Below are positions 56,755 through 64,000 of a stretch of DNA of 64,000 bases, piece by piece (position 1 is the stretch's first letter; the number at the start of each line of letters is the position of its first letter). Below the pieces are notes generated by a model that saw only the letters and a program-made list of their open reading frames with translations, made no database searches and was not told where the DNA came from. The translations under genes and the position numbers were made by a program. The stretch is from Hsuehochloa calcarea (taxonomy: Eukaryota > Streptophyta > Magnoliopsida > Poales > Poaceae): positions 29,297,045 through 29,361,044 of the forward strand of contig CM070603.1 of the NCBI GenBank assembly GCA_036346395.1, given 5' to 3'.

Positions 56755-57884
56755 GACCTCGTTCCATTGTTGACCTATTACCGAACTGCCCCTCCCTCAC
56801 CCTCAATCTCATCTCCCGCTATGCTCCGTTGTTCTTCTCGTGATCGAGCCCTCTACACATCCAAAGCCGACGAGCCCTCAATCTTCGCCGGCGCCGCCGG
56901 ACACGCCTCCCTCCACGGAAGCACGCCGCCGCCTCGAACCCTTCTATCGTCGTCGTCATCTTCCTCTCTACCTGATTGGCGTGGAGTGGAGATCCAAGAT
57001 CCAGTCGGACTGATCTCTTCCTCTTGGTAAGCCTCACTTGGACTGATTGATTGATTTTCTCTCTCTCAATCTCCATAGCTCTGCTCTCACTCTCACTCTC
57101 CATCTCTCTCTCTCAATCTCCATAGATCTGCTCTCATCTCTCTCTCTCTCTCTCTCTCTCGCCGCGCCGCGCCGCGCCACCTCCCCTTGCCCCCCCTTCT
57201 CGCTCCCTCTCAATTGCTTCAGGCGAGCGGTTACGGGGCTGCGAGCGGCAGCTACCGCGACGGTGGCAGCAATAGCAACAACAAGTAGCAATGGCGGGGC
57301 CTAAGGTTAGGTCTCCCTCTCCCCCTCCTCTCTTCTCGTTCTCCTCCCCTTCGATCTGTGACCCCGCGGTGTCCGGATCGGCCTCCCGGATCGCTGTTAA
57401 CACGCGATTTGGGACGCCGACCCGGGGGTCGTGGATCGTCGACCTGCGATCCTGGTGACTATATGCTGGCACTATGTAATCCATCCAAGCACATGGTTGG
57501 GTTCTTGTTCTTTAGCGCGTGTAAGATCTCAGTTTGTGGGCTGGGGTTGTGGGTGGGGGGATTTGGTTTCGGAATTGTCTGTCATTTTGCATGTCGGGAC
57601 AACGCACAATATAAATGAAATGCAGAGTTTATTTGACTTGCTAGAGATATAGTAGTTTGGTGTTTTTTTCGATTTGCAGTGTGCTATGAGTTCCACAATA
57701 AGTTCATGCTATAGTTTGATGATATTAATCATAAAATAATGATAAGTTGATAATGATTCTCCAGGTGAACTGTATTGTTGGTGATAAATCACAGCTTTAG
57801 AAGACGACACACCATTGTGGATCATTGTTTTTAGATGTGGTTGTGGAAATTTGTTGAATTGGAGAGAGTTAAAGGGCCGACGAG
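56755..57884 (+). other. Probable 5'UTR region of the RGP1-like gene
   Basis: Lies directly upstream of the RGP1-like start codon. A donor TTG|GTAAGC at 57027 follows a GC-rich exon-like stretch, and another candidate donor follows AAG at about 57305, so one or more 5'UTR introns are likely. A (CT)n-rich tract spans about 57055-57174; CT microsatellites are common in grass 5'UTRs. I cannot decide the exact leader splicing. Confidence 0.4.
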
Positions 57885-60800
57885 ATGTCACTGAAACTTC
57901 CACTTCCTCAAGGGCTCTCCTTTTTTAAGAGTGTTGGGTGGTTCGAGGACAGGAAGGTCGATTCAGCTGCCAAGCAGCAGTTGTCCCCAACATTGAAGCT
58001 CCAGGCAGATAAGGAGGTGTACAGACCTGGTGATTTGGTCACTGCAACTATAGAAATCTGTACCCCCACTAGTTTGAAGGACGATGTGGGGCTGACGGTG
58101 TCGGGTGAAGATGCCCTTCCTCTTGGTAGATGGGCTCTCATTCGAGATTAAAGGGATTGAGAAGTTGGATAGCCAATGGTTCTCTGTACCAAAGCCCTTA
58201 CCAGGGTCTAAGCAAAGGAGAGGTACACTCTAGCTATCATGTAATTTTTTAGAACATTTTTTTTGTTTGATTTCCATACCACCATTGATCATCTCATCCA
58301 GGATAGGTACTTTATATCTGTCGATTATCTTTTCATTTGTCATTGTGCATTTTCTAGGTTTAGTAGCATACCGGTTGCTATAGCCATTATTCCTGTCTGC
58401 ATTCTATTCATTGGATAGTAAACATTATATATGGGGTTCCACAACTTAATTTGTAGCTTTGGTCACTTTGTTTCATGCTTGTGCAATTCTCAATTCATCC
58501 CTTTAAGCTGCTCGTGTTTCTTATATTGTGGCATGGAAATAATTGATCCATGTCTATTTTGTTTTATTTCTGATTACCCTCTTTTATATTGTGATTGAAA
58601 ATGCAGGTGAACATTTGTTTCTTGATTGTTCGGCACCCTCTCTAATCTCTAAAGTAATAATTGCTTCGGGGCAAACCAAAACATGTAAGTTATCTCTCGA
58701 TTTGGAGGATTCATTGAGTTTAATAATGCACGTAGCCATTTATTGTTACACTTCTAAATTGCTTGAAACATGGACTGGCTTTCATTTAGTTTTATGTGCT
58801 ATTTCATTCTTGCCTAGTTTTGTATGATATATTGGTGCACTAAGAATTGTCTTTACCACTAGTTCTGCTAATCACTCCATCTGATCTTATATAGTTTTGG
58901 CTCTATTTGTGGATTGTTCCACCTGCTAATTTGCCGATTTGGGGATATGATACATGCATGTTCCTCAAACTCTTTATGACTGTTGGTTGCTTCCTGTAAT
59001 CCTGTTTGACCTAGTATCTTTAGTGGTGAAGGAGAAATTTGCTGCTGTCAATATGCATGCTAAACATAATTAATAGCGAAGATTTAAAGCATTTTATTAA
59101 TTTTATCTAAGCAATTTTTTTAGGCCCTGATACATTTACTTATTAAACCAGGTATTTCTTCAATTAGTATTGGACTATGGTCTGTGTCTGTTGTGTTCTT
59201 GTATGCTGTGTTCGGGAAGCAGTTCTTATAGACTTTTTCCGCAACATGTGGCATAAAACTATCTGTACAATGTTATGATTTTAACTCAGCTGAAAAATCC
59301 TCTGCAGACATTGTACGTGTGGAGCTCCCAAAGATTTTACCACCATCATATAGGGGCATCAGTATTCGCTATATTTATTATGTTAGGAGTATATTGTTTG
59401 GAAGATTGATTGTATTGGGTGATGGAGAAGAAAATAAAGGCTCTGTAAATAGTGCGGTTCAATTGGTGAGTTGTATGCTTGTTTATATACTTCCAATTCA
59501 GACATAAAATTATACTCCTTTAGTTCACATTATCTCTGCCTAATATTTGGAAGTTTTGATCTGGCGATCCATCATTTCATAGTCAATTTGCATTCTTCAA
59601 TTTGAGTGTCGAGTCTATGACATGTTGAAGAATTTGTCGATGGCATGCTTGGTAGATGTGCTTGTTGGACATCAAGGTCGATCTACAATTCTAAATGTCC
59701 TAGACAGAGAAGAAACAATACCTAAAGCATAGTGTTTTAAAATATTTGATAAGATTGAGAAAACTAAGTATAGATCATGCCAAACTGTTGAAATATCATT
59801 TGTGTCTCAAACTAAGTATAGATCATGCCAAACTGTTGAAATATCATTTGTGTCTCTCTAATCATCTACTTTTTTTCCCTCTTTAGACTGGTTGGTACAG
59901 ATTGATATTTTCTTAATAAACAGTTTTGATTGTTGAAAATATGAGTCATAGTCATGTGTGTGCTTGAGGATTCGGGGCATGTGGCCCTGACTTGATATGT
60001 GAAAATTTATATATGTGTCCATATAGGACATTTTTTGTGGGTGGGATATGGTGGGGTTGGGTGTTTGTGTTGTTATCTTTTCAGGCCTTAAATGCATAAA
60101 ACCCAGCTCATTATCGTTCTCATGTCTTGGCGGTTACGATGACATGGAGAACATAATGTCATTACATATTAGTATTTGGCATCAACTACAGTCTGCAAAT
60201 AATTAACACCCTTTTTGTATTTTTTATACTGAAGACATTGGTTTCAATCACATGCCTGTACCAAGATCTGTTCAATCTTTATCTTGTTTCTGTTAAGTTT
60301 CCTTGCATTGTTTTATCATATAGGACAAAAGATGGTAATATCCAAATGATTTGTAACTATGAAATGTATTGCGTATTAAAAGCTAACACTTGTAGGGCAT
60401 CTTGCTGCAATAATTGAGTGTTTAGTGTAAGTGGCAGATCCATGCTATATGTTGTGGGGTTTGGCGGTTTGCAAAAACAAACATTATGTATTTGCATTTA
60501 AGGGGGAAATTCTAGCATAATAATTTTAGAAGACTAGACCCCAGAACTCCACAGAAAATACATACGTAGTAGTTGTATGTTAGATCTGACAGGTATGAAG
60601 TTCTTGCTCCGCTAGTGTTTAGCGTCCAAAATATGAAATGATATTTTTACATTCTTGTGTTTGGCTTTCTTTAACAGCAGGCTTCCTTGTACCTTTGACA
60701 TTATATGGGCCATCTGTTTCCTTTATTACACAAGAAACACGGCTAATGTTACTTTTCTTGGCTCTTTTGAAGAGAGCTTTCTTGTTAATGTTAAACCACT

Positions 60801-61936
60801 GCTTATGGTAGGCACTTTTCCGTGCTTCTTAAGCTAGCCTTGAGCTGATGGGTGCTTATGCATAATCACAGCTTAACCACTGTAGTGGAAGCCACTTGAT
60901 GCCACCTCCTTTTCTTGTTTCTAGGATCATGTTCCCAATCTGTAATGTGCTTATTCAAGTATCTGGCATAGCATATAACTGTATTAGTACTGTATCTCAG
61001 AACAGGACTAAAATTGACCTGGGTTTTTTTTTTCAGGAAGCTCGAGTTCCATTGCAGATATGTGTTTCCCAGAAAAGCAGCAACCTACTAAATGAAGAAG
61101 GTCAGTGATGTGAATCTACTAATTTAAGGTGCTCACAATTTAATCATTATTATTGTTACCCCTCTGTTGGATTTCAAGAATATTTCATCGATAAAACTAT
61201 TTGGCTATTAAGGATGTAGTCTTCATTGCTAAAATCACTCACAACTCTTGCTGTGATTGCACATATTTGTGCACTTAGCACAGCCTTTCGTGCCTCGTGT
61301 AAAAAATGATGTCATATTGGCCACCAAAGGATGAAATCTCGTCATTTATTGGCCACCATGAAATTCGTAATTTGTTTAAAAATCAGCCAAAATTTGAAAC
61401 CTTTTGAGCCTCAGTGGTTACCGGATGCCACCACTACATCTTAGCCTCAGTGGTGGATGCAGGAATTTTGTTCAATATGACCACTCTATAATTCAACCTC
61501 CAATCACTGCAGTCCCTATAAGAGGCCAAATTTCAATGGGCCTCTCCTTTAGGAAAATACATATAGCTTTCAGATTTTCATGAAATTACATATTTAAGAT
61601 TCTTGTTGAAAAATCCAGTGGGTACTGTGAGTTGTGACACCACAGGACCCTCTTTGCATCTACCTCTGCTTATTCTGTTTAGCCTGGTGATGCAACAAGG
61701 GAATGCTGCGGAGTTGTTGGTGAATGTGTGTTGACTGACAGAATTTCTAATCCTACAATGTTTATGTTAGTTCTTAGTGGTGCTGAGTCCACTCCGGGTT
61801 TGTTTGGAATGTTCATTTGGATATTTTTGTGTTGTCCCAAGTAGCTGACCATGTTGTGCCTGTCCTAGGGAGTTTTTCACTCTCAGTGGAACAACTGAGC
61901 ATATTTTGGAGGGAAAAAGATGAAGATTCAGAATGG
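57885..61936 (+). CDS. RGP1-like protein (Ric1-Rgp1 Rab6/Ypt6 exchange factor subunit), 5 exons, frame break in exon 1, 3' part off window
   Basis: Coding exons: 57885-58222, 58607-58684, 59308-59465, 61037-61100, 61869-61936, all with GT-AG introns and consistent phases. Readable family motifs: LSFFKSVGWFEDRK, LKLQADKEVYRPGDLV, LSFEIKGIEKLDSQWF, PLPGSKQRRGEHLFLDCSAP, YIVRVELPKILPPSYRGISI, RYIYYVRSILFGRLIVL, EARVPLQICVSQKSSNLL and SLSVEQLSIFWREKDED. In yeast, Rgp1 with Ric1 activates Ypt6 at the Golgi; the N-terminal half is arrestin-like. In exon 1 the frame shifts between about 58108 and 58122: one extra base, or two missing, puts the downstream part in another frame, and the first frame stops at 58149-58151 after 88 codons. 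All later exons are in register with each other. Either the gene is broken, or this is a sequence error or local splice variant. The C-terminal exons are beyond the window. Confidence 0.8.
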
Positions 61937-62069
61937 GTGAGTCCTTATTTAAGCTTGTTATCGCCTCCCAGATTTCATGACACTCAATTATCCTTGATCC
62001 TTTTCTTACATATTTTCTTGCATGAGCTGATAATAGTTATTTTGATTACTTAGACAGTTGGATGAAAGA
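61937..62069 (+). other. RGP1-like intron 5, start
   Basis: Begins at a GTGAGT donor after the TGG codon. No acceptor with a following RGP1-like exon is found before the gypsy element, so the element most likely sits within this intron. Confidence 0.45.
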
Positions 62070-62692
62070 CAGAGCAGTACTCAGCAAAGCAGTAGTTTAT
62101 AGTTTTGTCAACTAATGATATGGCGTGGTAGTGAGAGGAAACAAACAATACAAACAATGGGGATACAAGGCTAGGCAAGAATCGCCTTAGCCTGGCTGAG
62201 CAGTTTGGTCTGCCGGCGAAGCTCTGATGCTTCCGATGCCAAGTCTTTAAAGCAACTTTTCTGTATATCTTTCTTGATTAACCTTTTCAACCATACAATA
62301 CTCTGCCTTTATAGCCTAGGCAGGGGATTCGGTAATTTCCAAAACCAAGACAGGAGAGTATCTGAAAAGGAAACTAATGCATACTTGGATGCAAAGTCTA
62401 ACTGAATATCTGAAGAAATCTGGGAAGGAGATACTAACTAATACTTCTCGGAAGGAGATACTAACTAATAATTTCTAACTGACTAATATCTATTACAAGT
62501 TCGGCAGAAGTGCATTGCCCTGAAACGCTAGAGTTCGAGTTGGACTCAACTCCAGCAGCGCCTGACTCAACTCCAGCAGTGCCCCGTAACTCGGCTTCGA
62601 CAATTCCAGTTGAATCAACTTCTGCCAACATCTCCTTGGATTGCGAACACTTGCGTCGCTTATATGTTTTACCAATAAATGTGTCCACAACA
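62070..62692 (-). repeat. 3' LTR of the gypsy element
   Basis: The outer edge at 62692 (TGTTGTGGACACATTTATTG on the minus strand) is clear because the purine tract abuts it. A CTATAAAGG TATA-like box lies at about 62311-62319 on the minus strand. The inner edge near 62070 is a guess, as no matching TSD can be checked without the other LTR. Confidence 0.6.
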
Positions 62693-62739
62693 TTTCCTCC
62701 TCTCCACAAAACAGCTCGTCCTCGAGCTGGGATAACGGG

Positions 62740-63972
62740 TATTGTTGTTGAAAAGACTCTAAGGACGTCCAAGTTGCATCAGCTGCTGAGGAGCCAACCC
62801 ATTGAACTAACAACTCCCATGTACCACGATTTAACCGAGCGTGAACCATAGATGCCAGAGAAGAAATAGCCCGACCATGCACAATGTCAGGCAACTGAAG
62901 CTAAAGAACATTGTGAATACGGGCCTTAGGTGGAAGCTGAAGACGATAAGCCACAGATCCAATACGTTCCTCGATGAGAAAGGGGCCATAAAAATGAGGA
63001 GCCAATTTAGACCGTTGATCAGTAATTCCAGCTGCCAATCTATGGTGAAGGCGAAGCCACACCCCACCCACTCGCCAACCTCAAAGGTGGCCGTTCGACG
63101 ATGCTTATCATGGTGCTGCTTCATATAATCTTGAGCTTGAAGATGTTCTCGAATTTTAGCAAGAAACTCATCACGATCACACATTTGACGATCGATTGCC
63201 ACACAAGAAATATTCAACTGATAAGTCAACAAAGTTGGAGGATCGCAACCATAGACCACCCTAAAAGGTGTGGTTTGCAATGAAGTCTGATATGACGTAT
63301 TATAGCAAAATTTAGCCCAAGGAAGCCATTGTAACCACTGTTTAGGACGATCACCCGATAAACATCTTAAGTACATAGCAATGGTGTGGTTAACCACTTC
63401 AGATTGGCCATCAGTCTGGGGATGAAAAGCGGAACTCATGTGAAGCTTGACACCAGAAAGACGGAATAACTCAGTCCAAAAATTGCTCGTGAACACCGAA
63501 TCATGATCACTAACAATGGAACAAGGTATCCCATGGAGGTGAACAATCTCATCAAAGAAAGCCTGGACAACTGAATTAGCGGTGTAAGGATGCCCAAGAG
63601 GAATAAAGTGGTTGTATTTGGAAAAACGATTAGCGACCGTTAACACCACTGTTTTTCCACCGACCTGCGGAAAACCTCAATAAAATCCATAGAAATATCT
63701 TCCCAAACCACTGAAGGCACAACCAATGGCTAAAGAAGTCCTGCAGGATGCAAATGTTCTATTTTGTTTTTTTGGCAAACCACACATCCTTTGACATAAT
63801 TTCGAACCTTGCGGTGAGCACTAGGATTGAAGAACGAGGCCCAAAAACGATGTAAAGTCTTTTGAATACCTTTGTGTCCCATATCATGCACATCGGCCAA
63901 GACATCAACCCAAAGATTAGAAGTATCGGCAATAAAAATCTTTCCTTGATATAAAAGCAAACCATCCACCAA
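62740..63972 (-). pseudogene. Gypsy integrase and chromodomain remnant
   Basis: Right to left: the integrase zinc-binding region (HDMGHKGIQKTLHRFW ... VVCQKNK, HHCC type) at about 63880-63760; the integrase core with SIVSDHDSVFTSNFW near 63520 and HPQTDGQSEVVNHTIAMYL near 63410; the C-terminal region EVGEWV near 63080, where a frameshift follows; then a chromodomain with WELLVQWVGSSAADATW near 62820-62770. The D-D-E spacing looks kept, but the frame breaks near 63690 and 63075 make it defective as read. Confidence 0.85.
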
Positions 63973-64000
63973 AACCCACCCAGGCTCGGCTGTCCCAGCT

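Larger units (their letters stand above)
62070..64000 (-). mobile_element. Ty3/gypsy chromovirus, 3' part (runs off the right edge)
   Basis: Minus-strand pol ends in a chromodomain and is followed by a purine tract (GGAGAGGAGGAAA) and an LTR beginning TGTTGTGGACAC at 62692. The rest of pol, gag and the 5' LTR are outside the window. The left border near 62070 is approximate. Orientation is opposite to the RGP1-like gene in which it lies. Confidence 0.85.

Noticed and set aside
61680..61868. Possible extra RGP1 exon (PGDATRECCGVVGECV, then VADHVVPVLGSF)
   Set aside because: It does not match remembered RGP1 sequence, and exon 4 joins exon 5 at 61869 in phase without it. I did not add it.
1..64000. 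CRISPR arrays, tRNA, rRNA, bacterial-type operons or other special systems
   Set aside because: I saw no spaced direct-repeat array, tRNA cloverleaf or rRNA sequence. The window is ordinary plant gene space with transposons.

Overview
The window is a repeat-rich stretch of a plant nuclear genome. The spliced genes have GT-AG introns, there are 9-bp-TSD Mutator-like elements (MULEs), Helitron ends of the TCTCTACTAC type, and LTR retrotransposons primed by initiator-Met tRNA. GC-rich first exons followed by AT-rich introns, together with the repeat types, point to a grass (Poaceae), plausibly an Oryza relative or another medium/large grass genome. The species call is inference.

Layout. 1-1.9 kb: the 5' end of a CCCH zinc-finger/KH gene of the KHZ1/KHZ2 type, minus strand, continuing off the left edge. 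2.07-6.95 kb: a decayed MULE with TIRs, a near-perfect 9-bp TSD and minus-strand transposase remnants; a 567-bp hAT element is nested in the transposase reading frame. 7.6-9.3 kb: a TGTTG...CAACA LTR-like unit. 10-15.8 kb: low-information DNA with two Helitron-type termini. 15.8-20.6 kb: a complete LTR retrotransposon without recognisable pol (non-autonomous). 21.3-24.8 kb: a complete nine-exon gene for protein N-terminal asparagine amidohydrolase (NTAN1), minus strand. 26.7-27.1 kb: a small two-exon gene for a 77-residue single-pass membrane protein with a GC-AG intron. Its 3'UTR may be split by a 7.5-kb intron holding a MULE-like element that itself contains a Ty1/copia element.

35.8-47.5 kb: a tandem duplication of at least 5.7 kb. 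Each copy carries a small TRIM-like LTR element with the same GTTTC target site and a GC-rich, LTR-like region. The copies are separated by a truncated copia LTR whose empty site survives in copy 1. 48.5-53.9 kb: a second decayed copia element with a perfect CACTA TSD. 57.9-61.9 kb: five exons of an RGP1-like gene (Ric1-Rgp1 Rab6/Ypt6 exchange factor), plus strand, with a reading-frame break in its first coding exon. 62-64 kb: the 3' part of a chromodomain-bearing Ty3/gypsy element, antisense within the RGP1 gene, running off the right edge.

The genes do not form a pathway together; this is ordinary grass gene space. I saw no CRISPR, tRNA, rRNA or convincing new biological system. The most useful observations are structural: the duplicated block with unevenly clustered differences, the RGP1 frame break, the TE-filled candidate 3'UTR intron, and the nested insertions with readable target sites.
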